Made by a program: the position numbers and the translations under genes. The notes beneath the pieces are model-generated. The model ran no database searches. It had not been told where the DNA came from and saw only the letters and a program-made list of their open reading frames with translations. Source: Ptiloglossa arizonensis (lineage: Eukaryota; Arthropoda; Insecta; Hymenoptera; Colletidae). From it: DNA of 64,000 nucleotides. This document shows, piece by piece, positions 23,601 through 37,272 of the stretch (the first letter of the stretch is position 1; each line of letters opens with the position of its first letter). Where the stretch lies: positions 1,054,001 to 1,118,000 of the forward strand of contig NW_027478523.1 in the NCBI RefSeq assembly GCF_051014685.1, in the 5' to 3' direction.

Positions 23601-25206
23601 CTTTCAGATGCAACACAAATTTTGCGGATTGGTCAATCCGTTCGCGAGATATGGCAGTTTGGAGGTAAGAAACGCTTGAGAAACTCAAAATTTTCGCAGT
23701 TCTGATGCTCGAAACGAATAACTAGAACGGCCTAGGGGAAATCTACACCTACCGTTGTAATCGGGCGAGTTTCTACTTTCAGATGCAACAGAAATTTTGC
23801 GGATTGGTCAATCCGTTCGCGAGATATGGCAGTTTGGAGGTAAGAAACGCTTGAGAAACTCAAAATTTTCGCAGTTCTGATGCTCGACACGAATACCTAG
23901 AACGGCCTAGGGGAAAAGTGCGCATACCGTTGTGATCGGGCGAGTTTCTACTTTCAGATGCAACAGAAATTTTGCGGATTGATCAATTCGTTCGCGAGAT
24001 ATGGCAGTTTGAAGATAAGAAACGCTTGAGAAACTCAAAATTTTCGCATTTCTGATGCTCGAAACGAGTAACTAGAGCGGCCTAGGGGAAAATTACGCAT
24101 ACCGTTGTAATCGGGCGAGTTTCTACTTACAGATACAACAGAAATTTTGCGGATTGGTTAATCCGTTTGCGAGATGTGGCAGTTTGGAGGTAAGAAACGC
24201 ATGAGAAACTCAAGATTTTCGCAGTTCTGATGCTCGAAACGAATAACTAGAACGGCCTAGGGGAAAACTACACCTACCGTTGTAATCGGGTGAGTTTCTA
24301 CTTTCAGATGAAACAGAAATTTTGCGGATTGGTCAATCCGTTCGCGAGATATGGCAGTTTGGAGGTAAGAAACGCTTGAGAAACTCAAAATTTTCGCAGT
24401 TCTGATGCTCGAAACGAGTAACTAGAGCGGTCTAGGGGAAAACTACACATACAGCTGTAATCGGGCGAGTTTCTACTTTCAGATGCAACAGAAATTTTGC
24501 GGATCGGTCAATCCGTTCGCGAGATATGGCAGTTTGGAGGTAAAAAACGCTTGAGAAACTCAAAATTTTCGCAGTTCTGATGCTCGAAACGAGTAACTAG
24601 AGCGGCCTAGGGGAAAACTACACATACTGCTGTAATCGGGCGAGTTTCTACTTTCAGATGCAACAGAAATTTTGCGGATCGGTCAATCCGTTCGCGAGAT
24701 ATGGCAGTTTGGAGGTAAAAAACGCTTGAGAAACTCAAAATTTTCGCAGTTCTGATGCTCGAAATGAATAACTGGGACGGCCTAGGGGAAAACTACACAT
24801 ACCGTTGTAATCGGGCGAGTTTCTACTTTCAGATGCAACACAAATTTTGCGGATTGGTCAATTCGTTCGCGAGATATGGCAGTTTGAAGATAAGAAACGC
24901 TTGAGAAACTCAAAATTTTCGCACTTCTGATGCTCGAAACGAGTAACTAGAGCGGCCTAGGGGAAAAGTACGCATACCGTTGTAATCGGGCGAGTTTCTA
25001 CTTTCAGATACAACAGAAATTTTGCGGATTGGTCAATCCGTTTGCGAGATGTGGCAGTTTGGAGGTAAGAAACGCATGAGAAACTCAAGATTTTCGCAGT
25101 TCTGATGCTCGAAACGAATAACTAGAACGGCCTAGGGGAAAAGTACGCATACCGATGTAATCGGGCGAGTTTCTACTTTCAGATGCAACAGAAATTTTGC
25201 GGATTG
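20654..25206. repeat. Tandem duplication of a 13-monomer unit (2 x about 2,276 bp)
   Basis: Copy 1 is about 20,654-22,930 and copy 2 about 22,931-25,206. Landmarks shift by 2,272-2,278 bp: GGCGAAAACTACACG 20,934 to 23,211; CCGTTGTGAT 21,651 to 23,927; ACATACAGCTG near 22,177 to 24,450; GCACTTCTGA 22,649 to 24,921. Every change in the shift is accounted for by a 1-2-bp indel present in only one copy. The rare variant ACATACAGCTG occurs only in these two places. Copy 1 is indel-rich, copy 2 nearly clean. Confidence 0.8.
22366..23090. other. Indel-rich patch across the 2,276-bp duplication junction
   Basis: Nine 1-2-bp indels fall in about 725 bp: extra T in GAGTTTTCTAC (22,366-22,375); extra CG in TTCGCGCGAG (22,591-22,600); extra G in TTTGGAAGATA (22,612); extra T in CATTACCG (22,701-22,708); loss of an A twice in GATACACAGAATTTT (22,737-22,750); loss of G in GATGTGCAG (22,776-22,784); extra T in CAGTTTTGAAG (about 22,960); loss of T in CTACTTCAG (about 23,080). 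The homologous bases in the other copy have the normal length. Such density is not seen elsewhere in the window. It may be low-quality sequence or an assembly join rather than biology. Confidence 0.75.
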
Positions 25207-28004
25207 GTCAATCCGTTCGCGAGATATGGCAGTTTGGAGGTAAGAAACGCTTGAGAAACTCAAAATTTTCGCAGTTCTGATGCTCGAAACGAATAACTAG
25301 AACGGCCTAGGGGAAAACTACACCTACCGTTGTAATCGGGTGAGTTTCTACTTTCAGATGAAACAGAAATTTTGCGGATTGGTCAATCCGTTCGCGAGAT
25401 ATGGCAGTTTGGAGGTAAGAAACGCTTGAGAAACTCAAAATTTTCGCAGTTCTGATGCTCGAAACGAGTAACTAGTGCGGCCTAGGGGAAAACTACACCT
25501 ACTGCTGTAATCGGGCGAGTTTCTACTTTCAGATGCAACAGAAATTTTGCGGATCGGTCAATCCGTTCGCGAGATATGGCAGTTTGGAGGTAAAAAACGC
25601 TTGAGAAACTCAAAATTTTCGCAGTTCTGATGCTCGAAATGAATAACTGGGACGGCCTAGGGGAAAACTACACATACCGTTGTAATCGGGCGAGTTTCTA
25701 CTTTCAGATGCAACAGAAATTTTGCGGATTGGTCAATCCGTTCGCGAGATATGGCAGTTTGGAGGTAAGAAACGCTTGAGAAACTCAAAATTTTCGCAGT
25801 TCTGATGCTCGAAACGAATAACTAGAACGGCCTAGGGGAAATCTACACCTACCGTTGTAATCGGGCGAGTTTCTACTTTCAGATGCAACAGAAATTTTGC
25901 GGATTGGTCAATCCGTTCGCGAGATATAGCAGTTTGGAGGTAAGAAACGCTTGAGAAACTCAAAATTTTCGCAGTTCTGATGCTCGACACGAATACCTAG
26001 AACGGCCTAGGGGAAAACTACACATACTGCTGTAATCGGGCGAGTTTCTACTTTCAGATGCAACAGAAATTTTGCGGATCGGTCAATCCGTTCGCGAGAT
26101 ATGGCAGTTTGGAGGTAAAAAACGCTTGAGATACTCAAAATTTTCGCAGTTCTGATGCTCGAAACGAATAACTAGAACGGCTTAGGGGAAAACTACACCT
26201 ACCGTTGTAATCGGGTGAGTTTCTACTTTCAGATGAAACAGAAATTTTGCGGATTGGTCAATCCGTTCGCGAGATATGGCAGTTTGGAGGTAAGAAACGC
26301 TTGAGAAACTCAAAATTTTCGCAGTTCTGATGCTCGAAACGGGTAACTAGAGCGGCCTAGGGGAAAAGTACGCATACCGTTGAAATCGGGCGAGTTTCTC
26401 CTTCCAGATACAACAGAAATTTTGCGGATTGATCAATTCGTTCGCGAGATATGGCAGTTTGAAGATAAGAAACGCTTGAGAAACTCAAAATGTTCGCATT
26501 TCTGATGCTCGAAACGAATAATTAGAACGGCCTAGGGGAAAAGTGCGCATACCGTTGTAATCGGGCGAGTTTCTTCTTTCAGAAGCAACAGAAATTTTGC
26601 GGATTGGTCAATCCGTTCGCGAGATATGGCAGTTTGGAGGTAAGAAACGCTTGAGAAACTCAAAATTTTCGCAGTTCTGATGCTCGAAATGAATAACTGG
26701 AACGGCCTAGGGGAAAAGTGCGCAAACCGTTGTAATCGGGCGAGTTTCTACTTTCAGATGCAACAGAAATTATGCGGATTGATCAATCCGTTCGCGAGAT
26801 ATGGCAGTTTGCAGATAAGAAACGCTTGAGAAACTCAAAATTTTCGCAGTTCTGATGCTCGAAACGAATAACTAGAACGGCCTAGGGGAAAAGTGCGCAT
26901 ACCGTTGTAATCGGGCGAGTTTCTACTTTCAGATGCAACAGAAATTTTGCGGATCGGTCAATCCGTTCGCGAGATATGGCAGTTTGGAGGTAAGAAACGC
27001 TTGAGAAACTCAAAATTTTCGCAGTTCTGATGCTCGAAACGAGTAACTAGTACGGCCTAGGGGAAAGTACGCATACCGTTATAATCGGGCGAGTTTCTAC
27101 TTTCAGATGCAACAGAAATTTTGCGGATTGGTCAATCCGTTCGCGAGATATGGCAGTTTGGGGGTAAGAAACGCTTGAGAAACTCAAAATTTTCGCAGTT
27201 CTGATGCTCGAAACGAATAACTAGAACGGCCTAGGGGAAAACTACACCCTCCGTTGTAATCGGGCGAGTTTCTACTTTCAGATGCAACAGAAATTTTGCG
27301 GGTTGGTCAATCCGTTCGCGAGATATGGCAGTTTGGAGGTAAGAAACGCTTGAGAAACTCAAAATTTTCGCAGTTCTGATGCTCGAAACGAATAACTGGA
27401 ACGGCCTAGGGGAAAACTACACATACCGTTGTAATCGGGCGAGTTTCTACTTTCAGATACAACAGAAATTTTGCGGATTGGGCAATCCGTTCGCGAGATA
27501 TGGCAGTTTGGAGGTAAGAAACGCTTGAGAAACTCAAAATTTTTGCAGTTCTGATGCTCGAAACGAATAACTAGAACGGCCTAGGGGAAAAGTACGCATA
27601 CCGATGTAATCGGGCGAGTTTCTACTTTCAGATGCAACAGAAATTTTGCGGATTGGTCGATCCGTTCGCGAGATATGGCAGTTTGGAAGTAAGAAACGCT
27701 TGAGAAACTCAAAATTTTCGCAGTTCTGATGCTCGAAACTAATAACTAGAACGGCCCAGGGGAAAAGTGCGCATACCATTGTAATCGGGCGAGTTTCTAC
27801 TTTCAAATGCAACAGATATTTTGCGGATTGGTCAATCCGTTCGCGAGATATGGCAGTTTGGGTGTAAGAAACGCTTGAGAAACTCAAAATTTTCGCAGTT
27901 CTGATGCTCGAAACGAATAACTAGAACGGCCTAGGGGAAAACTACACCTACCGTTGTAATCGGGTGAGTTTCTACTTTCAGATGTAACAGAAATTTTGCG
28001 GATT

Positions 28005-28960
28005 GGTAAATCCTTTCGCGAGATATGGCAGTTTGGAGGTAAGAAACGCTTGAGAAACTCAAAATTTTCTCAGTTCTGATGCTCGACACGAATAACTAGA
28101 ACGGCCTAGGGGAAAAGTGCGCATACCGTTGTAATCGGGCGAGTTTCTACTTTCAGATGCAACAGAAATTTTGCGGATTGGTCAATCCGTTCGCGAGATA
28201 TGGCAGTTTGGAAGTAAGAAACGCTTGAGAAACTCAAAATTTTCGCAGTTCTGATGCTCGAAACGAATAACTAGAACGGCCTAGGGGAAAAGTGCGCATA
28301 CCTTTGTAATCGGGCGAGTTTCTACTTTCAGATGCAACAGAAATTTTGCGGATTGGTCAATCCGTTTGCGAGATGTGGCAGTTTGGAGGTAAGAAACGCT
28401 TGAGAAACTCAAAATTTTCGCAGTTCTGATGCTCGAAACGAGTAACTAGGCGCCCTAGGGGAAAAGTACGCATACCGATATAATCGGGCGAGTTTCTACT
28501 TTCAGATGCAACAGAAATTTTGCGGATTGGTCGATCCGTTCGCGAGATATGGCAGTTTGGAAGTAAGAAACGCTTGAGAAACTCAAAATTTTCGCAGTTC
28601 TGATGCTCGAAACTAATAACTAGAACGGCCCAGGGGAAAAGTGCGCATACCATTGTAATCGGGCGAGTTTCTACTTTCAAATGCAACAGATATTTTGCGG
28701 ATTGGTCAATCCGTTCGCGAGATATGGCAGTTTGGGTGTAAGAAACGCTTGAGAAACTCAAAATTTTCGCAGTTCTGATGCTCGAAACGAATAACTAGAA
28801 CGGCGTAGGGGAAAACTACACCTACCGTTGTAATCGGGTGAGTTTCTACTTTCAGATGTAACAGAAATTTTGCGGATTGGTAAATCCTTTCGCGAGATAT
28901 GGCAGTTTGGAGGTAAGAAACGCTTGAGAAACTCAAAATTTTCTCAGTTCTGATGCTCGA
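28005..28960. repeat. 5-monomer duplication marked by GGTAAATCC
   Basis: The rare GGTAAATCCTTTCGCG monomer, followed by AAAATTTTCTCAG and CGACACGAATAAC, appears at 28,005 and 28,879, a shift of 874 bp (5 x 175 minus 1). It recurs once more near 36,573. Between the copies lies the chimeric GGCGCC/anchor monomer at 28,449. Confidence 0.6.
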
Positions 28961-29238
28961 CACGAATAACTAGAACGGCCTAGGGGAAAAGTGCGCATAC
29001 CGTTGTAATCGGGCGAGTTTCTACTTTCAGATGCAACAGAAATTTTGCGGATTGGTCAATCCGTTCGCGAGATATGGCAGTTTGGAGGTAAGAAACGCTT
29101 GAGAAACTCAAAATTTTCGCAGTTCTGATGCTCGAAACGAATAACTGGAACGGCCTAGGGGAAAACTACACATACCGTTGTAATCGGGCGAGTTTCTACT
29201 TTCAGAAGCAACAGAAATTTTGCGGATTGGTCAATCCG

Positions 29239-29253
29239 TTCGCGAGATACGGC
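29239..29253 (+). promoter_or_regulatory. CENP-B-box-like motif 2, strong 8-of-9 version
   Basis: The common monomer carries TTCG-CGAG-A-TA-TGGC just after the dyad, 7 of 9 CENP-B core bases. In a subset a T-to-C change gives TTCG(N4)A(N2)CGGC, 8 of 9, missing only the last G. I see this version at 29,239, 30,287, 32,734, 34,483, 36,931, 38,155, 40,253, 43,225 and 47,423. A related copy near 41,652 has ATCG in front and scores 7. All lie between 29.2 and 47.4 kb, spaced by whole monomer multiples, so they mark one HOR position. Two copies (30,287 and 32,734) and 34,483 have CTAG instead of CGAG in the spacer. Function is unproven. Confidence 0.45.
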
Positions 29254-31619
29254 AGTTTGGAGGTAAGAAACGCTTGAGAAACTCAAAATTTTCGCAGTTC
29301 TGATGCTCGACACGTATAACTAGAACGGCCTAGGGGAAAAGTGCGCATACCGTTGTAATCGGGCGAGTTTCTACTTTCAGATGCAACAGAAATTTTGCGG
29401 ATTGGTCAATCCTTTCGCGAGATATGGCAGTTTGGAAGTAAGAAACGCTTGAGAAACTCAAAATTTTCGCAGTTCTGATGCTCGACACGTATAACTAGAA
29501 CGGCCTAGGGGAAAAGTGCGCATACCGTTGTAATCGGGCGAGTTTCTACTTTCAGATGCAACAGAAATTTTGCGGATTGGTCAATCCGTTTGCGAGATGT
29601 GGCAGTTTGGAGGTAAGAAACGCTTGAGAAACTCAAAATTTTCGCAGTTCTGATGCTCGAAACGAGTAACTAGGCGCCCTAGGGGAAAATTACACCTACC
29701 GTTGTAATCGGGCGTGTTTCTACTTTCAGATGCAACAGAAATTTTGCGGATCGGTCAATCCGTTCGCGAGATATGGCAGTTTGGAGGTAAGAAACGCTTG
29801 AGAAACTCAAAATTTTCGCAGTTCTGATGCTCGAAACGAGTAACTAGTACGGCCTAGGGGAAAGTACGCATACCGTTATAATCGGGCGAGTTTCTACTTT
29901 CAGATGCAACAGAAATTTTGCGGATTGGTCAATCCGTTCGCGAGATATGGCAGTTTGGGGGTAAGAAACGCTTGAGAAACTCAAAATTTTCGCAGTTCTG
30001 ATGCTCGAAACGAATAACTAGAACGGCCTAGGGGAAAACTACACCTATCTTTGTAATCGGGTGAGTTTCTACTTTCAGATGCAACAGAAATTTTGCGGAT
30101 TGGTCAATCCGTTCGCGAGATATGGCAGTTTGGAGGTAAGAAACGCTTGAGAAACTCAAAATTTTCGCAGTTCTGATGCTCGAAACGAGTAACTAGAGCG
30201 GCCTAGGGGAAAACTACACTTACCGCTGTAATCGGGCGAGTTTCTACTTTCAGATGCAATAGAAATTTTGCGGATTGGTCAATCCGTTCGCTAGATACGG
30301 CAGTTTGGAGGTAAGAAACGCTTGAGAAACTCAAAATTTTCGCAGTTCTGATGCTCGACACGTATAACTAGAACGGCCTAGGGGAAAAGTGCGCATACCG
30401 TTGTAATCGGGCGAGTTTCTACTTTCAGATGCAACAGAAATTTTGCGGATTGGTCAATCCGTTCGCGAGATATGGCAGTTTGGAAGTAAGAAACGCTTGA
30501 GAAACTCAAAATTTTCGCAGTTCTGATGCTCGAAACGAATAACTAGAACGGCCTAGGGGAAAAGTGCGCATACCGTTGTAATCGGGCGAGTTTCTACTTT
30601 CAGATGCAACAGAAATTTTGCGGATTGGTCAATCCGTTTGCGAGATGTGGCAGTTTGGAGGTCAGAAACGCTTGAGAAACTCAAAATTTTCGCAGTTCTG
30701 ATGCTCGAAACGAGTAACTAGGCGCCCTAGGGGAAAATTACACCTACCGTTGTAATCGGGCGAGTTTCTACTTTCAGATGCAACAGAAATTTTGCGGATC
30801 GGTCAATCCGTTCGCGAGATATGGCAGTTTGGAGGTAAGAAACGCTTGAGAAACTCAAAATTTTCGCAGTTCTGATGCTCGAAACGAGTAACTAGTACGG
30901 CCTAGTGGAAAGTACGCATACCGTTATAATCGGGCGAGTTTCTACTTTCAGATGCAACAGAAATTTTGCGGATTGGTCAATCCGTTCGCGAGATATGGCA
31001 GTTTGGGGGTAAGAAACGCTTGAGAAACTCAAAATTTTCGCAGTTCTGATGCTCGAAACGAATAACTAGAACGGCCTAGGGGAAAACTACACCCTCCGTT
31101 GTAATCGGGCGAGTTTCTACTTTCAGATGCAACAGAAATTTTGCGGATTGGTCAATCCGTTCGCGAGATATGGCAGTTTGGAGGTAAGAAACGCTTGAGA
31201 AACTCAAAATTTTCGCAGTTCTGATGCTCGAAACGAATAACTGGAACGGCCTAGGGGAAAACTACACATACCGTTGTAATCGGGCGAGTTTCTACTTTCA
31301 GATACAACAGAAATTTTGCGGATTGGGCAATCCGTTCGCGAGATGTGGCAGTTTGGAGGTAAGAAACGCTTGAGAAACTCAAAATTTTCGCAGTTCTGAT
31401 GCTCGAAACGAATGACTAGAATGGCCTAGCGGAGAAGTACGCATACCGTTATAATCGGGCGAGTTTCTACTTTCAGAAGCAACAGAAATTTTGCGGATTG
31501 GTCAATCCGTTCGCGAGATATGGCAGTTTGGAGGTAAGAAACGCTTGAGAAACTCAAAATTTTTGCAGTTCTGATGCTCGAAACGAATAACTAGAACGGC
31601 CTAGGGGAAAAGTACGCAT

Positions 31620-34600
31620 ACCGATGTAATCGGGCGAGTTTCTACTTTCAGATGCAACAGAAATTTTGCGGATTGGTCGATCCGTTCGCGAGATATGGCA
31701 GTTTGGAAGTAAGAAACGCTTGAGAAACTCAAAATTTTCGCAGTTCTGATGCTCGAAACTAATAACTAGAACGGCCCAGGGGAAAAGTGCGCATACCATT
31801 GTAATCGGGCGAGTTTCTACTTTCAAATGCAACAGATATTTTGCGGATTGGTCAATCCGTTCGCGAGATATGGCAGTTTGGGTGTAAGAAACGCTTGAGA
31901 AACTCAAAATTTTCGCAGTTCTGATGCTCGAAACGAATAACTAGAACGGCCTAGGGGAAAACTACACCTACCGTTGTAATCGGGTGAGTTTCTACTTTCA
32001 GATGTAACAGAAATTTTGCGGATTGGTCAATCCGTTCGCGAGATATGGCAGTTTGGAGGTAAGAAACGCTTGAGAAACTCAAAATTTTTGCAGTTCTGAT
32101 GCTCGAAACGAATAACTAGAACGGCCTAGGGGAAAAGTACGCATACCGATGTAATCGGGCGAGTTTCTACTTTCAGATGCAACAGATATTTTGCGGATTG
32201 GTCAATCCGTTCGCGAGATATGGCAGTTTGGGTGTAAGAAACGCTTGAGAAACTCAAAATTTTCGCAGTTCTGATGCTCGAAACGAGTAACTAGTACGGC
32301 CTAGGGGAAAGTACGCATACCGTTATAATCGGGCGAGTTTCTACTTTCAGATGCAACAGAAATTTTGCGGATTGGTCAATCCGTTCGCGAGATATGGCAG
32401 TTTGGGTGTAAGAAACGCTTGAGAAACTCAAAATTTTCGCAGTTCTGATGCTCGAAACGAATAACTAGAACGGCCTAGGGGAAAACTACACCTACCTTTG
32501 TAATCGGGTGAGTTTCTACTTTCAGATGCAACAGAAATTTTGCGGATTGGTCAATCCGTTCGCGAGATATGGCAGTTTGGAGGTAAGAAACGCTTGAGAA
32601 ACTCAAAATTTTCGCAGTTCTGATGCTCGAAACGAGTAACTAGAGCGGCCTAGGGGAAAACTACACTTACCGCTGTAATCGGGCGAGTTTCTACTTTCAG
32701 ATGCAATAGAAATTTTGCGGATTGGTCAATCCGTTCGCTAGATACGGCAGTTTGGAGGTAAGAAACGCTTGAGAAACTCAAAATTTTCGCAGTTCTGATG
32801 CTCGACACGTATAACTAGAACGGCCTAGGGGAAAAGTGCGCATACCGTTGTAATCGGGCGAGTTTCTACTTTCAGATGCAACAGAAATTTTGCGGATTGG
32901 TCAATCCGTTTGCGAGATGTGGCAGTTTGGAGGTAAGAAACGCTTGAGAAACTCAAAATTTTCGCAGTTCTGATGCTCGAAACGAATAACTAGAACGGCC
33001 TAGGGGAAAACTACACCCTCCGTTGTAATCGGGCGAGTTTCTACTTTCAGATGCAACAGAAATTTTGCGGATTGGTCAATCCGTTCGCGAGATATGGCAG
33101 TTTGGAGGTAAGAAACGCTTGAGAAACTCAAAATTTTCGCAGTTCTGATGCTCGAAACGAATAACTGGAACGGCCTAGGGGAAAACTACACATACCGTTG
33201 TAATCGGGCGAGTTTCTACTTTCAGATACAACAGAAATTTTGCGGATTGGGCAATCCGTTCGCGAGATGTGGCAGTTTGGAGGTAAGAAACGCTTGAGAA
33301 ACTCAAAATTTTCGCAGTTCTGATGCTCGAAACGAATGACTAGAACGGCCTAGCGGAGAAGTACGCATACCGATGTAATCGGGCGAGTTTCTACTTTCAG
33401 ATGCAACAGAAATTTTGCGGATTGGTCGATCCGTTCGCGAGATATGGCAGTTTGGAAGTAAGAAACGCTTGAGAAACTCAAAATTTTCGCAGTTCTGATG
33501 CTCGAAACTAATAACTAGAACGGCCCAGGGGAAAAGTGCGCATACCATTGTAATCGGGCGAGTTTCTACTTTCAAATGCAACAGATATTTTGCGGATTGG
33601 TCAATCCGTTCGCGAGATATGGCAGTTTGGGTGTAAGAAACGCTTGAGAAACTCAAAATTTTCGCAGTTCTGATGCTCGAAACGAATAACTAGAACGGCC
33701 TAGGGGAAAACTACACCTACCGTTGTAATCGGGTGAGTTTCTACTTTCAGATGTAACAGAAATTTTGCGGATTGGTCAATCCGTTCGCGAGATATGGCAG
33801 TTTGGAGGTAAGAAACGCTTGAGAAACTCAAAATTTTTGCAGTTCTGATGCTCGAAACGAATAACTAGAACGGCCTAGGGGAAAAGTACGCATACCGATG
33901 TAATCGGGCGAGTTTCTACTTTCAGATGCAACAGATATTTTGCGGATTGGTCAATCCGTTCGCGAGATATGGCAGTTTGGGTGTAAGAAACGCTTGAGAA
34001 ACTCAAAATTTTCGCAGTTCTGATGCTCGAAACGAGTAACTAGTACGGCCTAGGGGAAAGTACGCATACCGTTATAATCGGGCGAGTTTCTACTTTCAGA
34101 TGCAACAGAAATTTTGCGGATTGGTCAATCCGTTCGCGAGATATGGCAGTTTGGGTGTAAGAAACGCTTGAGAAACTCAAAATTTTCGCAGTTCTGATGC
34201 TCGAAACGAATAACTAGAACGGCCTAGGGGAAAACTACACCTACCTTTGTAATCGGGTGAGTTTCTACTTTCAGATGCAACAGAAATTTTGCGGATTGGT
34301 CAATCCGTTCGCGAGATATGGCAGTTTGGAGGTAAGAAACGCTTGAGAAACTCAAAATTTTCGCAGTTCTGATGCTCGAAACGAGTAACTAGAGCGGCCT
34401 AGGGGAAAACTACACTTACCGCTGTAATCGGGCGAGTTTCTACTTTCAGATGCAATAGAAATTTTGCGGATTGGTCAATCCGTTCGCTAGATACGGCAGT
34501 TTGGAGGTAAGAAACGCTTGAGAAACTCAAAATTTTCGCAGTTCTGATGCTCGACACGTATAACTAGAACGGCCTAGGGGAAAAGTGCGCATACCGTTGT

Positions 34601-34730
34601 AATCGGGCGAGTTTCTACTTTCAGATGCAACAGAAATTTTGCGGATTGGTCAATCCGTTTGCGAGATGTGGCAGTTTGGAGGTAAGAAACGCTTGAGAAA
34701 CTCAAAATTTTCGCAGTTCTGATGCTCGAA
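31620..34730. repeat. Partial duplication at 1,749-bp spacing (10 monomers)
   Basis: About 31,620-32,980 matches 33,370-34,730 at 1,749 bp (AAAATTTTTG 32,081 to 33,830). Shared landmarks are the family B anchor, CTACCTTTGTAATCGGGTG, ACACTTACCGCTG, GATGCAATAG and CGCTAGATACGGC. The second copy starts in a hybrid monomer (GAATGACTAG/CCTAGCGGAG joined to ACCGATGTAATC at about 33,330-33,375), which marks the exchange point. Confidence 0.65.
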
Positions 34731-37272
34731 ACGAGTAACTAGGCGCCCTAGGGGAAAACTACACCTACCGTTGTAATCGGGCGAGTTTCTACTTTCAGAT
34801 GCAACAGAAATTTTGCGGATCGGTCAATCCGTTCGCGAGATATGGCAGTTTGGAGGTAAGAAACGCTTGAGAAACTCAAAATTTTCGCAGTTCTGATGCT
34901 CGAAACGAGTAACTAGTACGGCCTAGGGGAAAGTACGCATACCGTTATAATCGGGCGAGTTTCTACTTTCAGATGCAACAGAAATTTTGCGGATTGGTCA
35001 ATCCGTTCGCGAGATATGGCAGTTTGGGGGTAAGAAACGCTTGAGAAACTCAAAATTTTCGCAGTTCTGATGCTCGAAACGAATAACTAGAACGGCCTAG
35101 GGGAAAACTACACCCTCCGTTGTAATCGGGCGAGTTTCTACTTTCAGATGCAACAGAAATTTTGCGGATTGGTCAATCCGTTCGCGAGATATGGCAGTTT
35201 GGAGGTAAGAAACGCTTGAGAAACTCAAAATTTTCGCAGTTCTGATGCTCGAAACGAATAACTGGAACGGCCTAGGGGAAAACTACACATACCGTTGTAA
35301 TCGGGCGAGTTTCTACTTTCAGATACAACAGAAATTTTGCGGATTGGGCAATCCGTTCGCGAGATGTGGCAGTTTGGAAGTAAGAAACGCTTGAGAAACT
35401 CAAAATTTTCGCAGTTCTGATGCTCGAAACGAATGACTAGAACGGCCTAGCGGAGAAGTACGCATACCGTTATAATCGGGCGAGTTTCTACTTTCAGAAG
35501 CAACAGAAATTTTGCGGATTGGTCAATCCGTTCGCGAGATATGGCAGTTTGGAGGTAAGAAACGCTTGAGAAACTCAAAATTTTTGCAGTTCTGATGCTC
35601 GAAACGAATAACTAGAACGGCCTAGGGGAAAAGTACGCATACCGATGTAATCGGGCGAGTTTCTACTTTCAGATGCAACAGAAATTTTGCGGATTGGTCG
35701 ATCCGTTCGCGAGATATGGCAGTTTGGAAGTAAGAAACGCTTGAGAAACTCAAAATTTTCGCAGTTCTGATGCTCGAAACTAATAACTAGAACGGCCCAG
35801 GGGAAAAGTGCGCATACCATTGTAATCGGGCGAGTTTCTACTTTCAAATGCAACAGATATTTTGCGGATTGGTCAATCCGTTCGCGAGATATGGCAGTTT
35901 GGGTGTAAGAAACGCTTGAGAAACTCAAAATTTTCGCAGTTCTGATGCTCGAAACGAATAACTAGAACGGCCTAGGGGAAAACTACACCTACCGTTGTAA
36001 TCGGGTGAGTTTCTACTTTCAGATGTAACAGAAATTTTGCGGATTGGTCAATCCGTTCGCGAGATATGGCAGTTTGGAGGTAAGAAACGCTTGAGAAACT
36101 CAAAATTTTTGCAGTTCTGATGCTCGAAACGAATAACTAGAACGGCCTAGGGGAAAAGTACGCATACCGATGTAATCGGGCGAGTTTCTACTTTCAGATG
36201 CAACAGAAATTTTGCGGATTGGTCGATCCGTTCGCGAGATATGGCAGTTTGGAAGTAAGAAACGCTTGAGAAACTCAAAATTTTCGCAGTTCTGATGCTC
36301 GAAACTAATAACTAGAACGGCCCAGGGGAAAAGTGCGCATACCATTGTAATCGGGCGAGTTTCTACTTTCAAATGCAACAGATACTTTGCGGATTGGTCA
36401 ATCCGTTCGCGAGATATGGCAGTTTGGGTGTAAGAAACGCTTGAGAAACTCAAAATTTTCGCAGTTCTGATGCTCGAAACGAATAACTAGAACGGCCTAG
36501 GGGAAAACTACACCTACCGTTGTAATCGGGTGAGTTTCTACTTTCAGATGTAACAGAAATTTTGCGGATTGGTAAATCCTTTCGCGAGATATGGCAGTTT
36601 GGAGGTAAGAAACGCTTGAGAAACTCAAAATTTTCTCAGTTCTGATGCTCGACACGAATAACTAGAACGGCCTAGGGGAAAAGTGCGCATACCGTTGTAA
36701 TCGGGCGAGTTTCTACTTTCAGATGCAACAGAAATTTTGCGGATTGGTCAATCCGTTCGCGAGATATGGCAGTTTGGAGGTAAGAAACGCTTGAGAAACT
36801 CAAAATTTTCGCAGTTCTGATGCTCGAAACGAATAACTGGAACGGCCTAGGGGAAAACTACACATACCGTTGTAATCGGGCGAGTTTCTACTTTCAGAAG
36901 CAACAGAAATTTTGCGGATTGGTCAATCCGTTCGCGAGATACGGCAGTTTGGAGGTAAGAAACGCTTGAGAAACTCAAAATTTTCGCAGTTCTGATGCTC
37001 GACACGTATAACTAGAACGGCCTAGGGGAAAAGTGCGCATACCGTTGTAATCGGGCGAGTTTCTACTTTCAGATGCAACAGAAATTTTGCGGATTGGTCA
37101 ATCCGTTCGCGAGATATGGCAGTTTGGAAGTAAGAAACGCTTGAGAAACTCAAAATTTTCGCAGTTCTGATGCTCGAAACGAATAACTAGAACGGCCTAG
37201 GGGAAAAGTGCGCATACCGTTGTAATCGGGCGAGTTTCTACTTTCAGATGCAACAGAAATTTTGCGGATTGG

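Larger units (their letters stand above)
19490..26390. repeat. Family D block, short HOR units of 3-6 monomers
   Basis: Marked by ACACATACTGCTG with GGATCGGTC and GGTAAAAAACGC, GAAATGAATAACTGGG, GATGCAACACAAA, GGGGAAATCTACACC, CGACACGAATACC and CCGTTGTGATCGG. The ACATACTGCTG monomer recurs at 19,546 and 20,071 (525 bp) and again at 21,123. The CCGTTGTGAT variant recurs at 20,601 and 21,651 (1,050 bp, 6 monomers) and at 23,927. Family A and B anchors are absent. The block splits family B, whose order resumes near 26,390: GATTGATCAATTCG at 16,978 matches 26,427. Confidence 0.7.
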
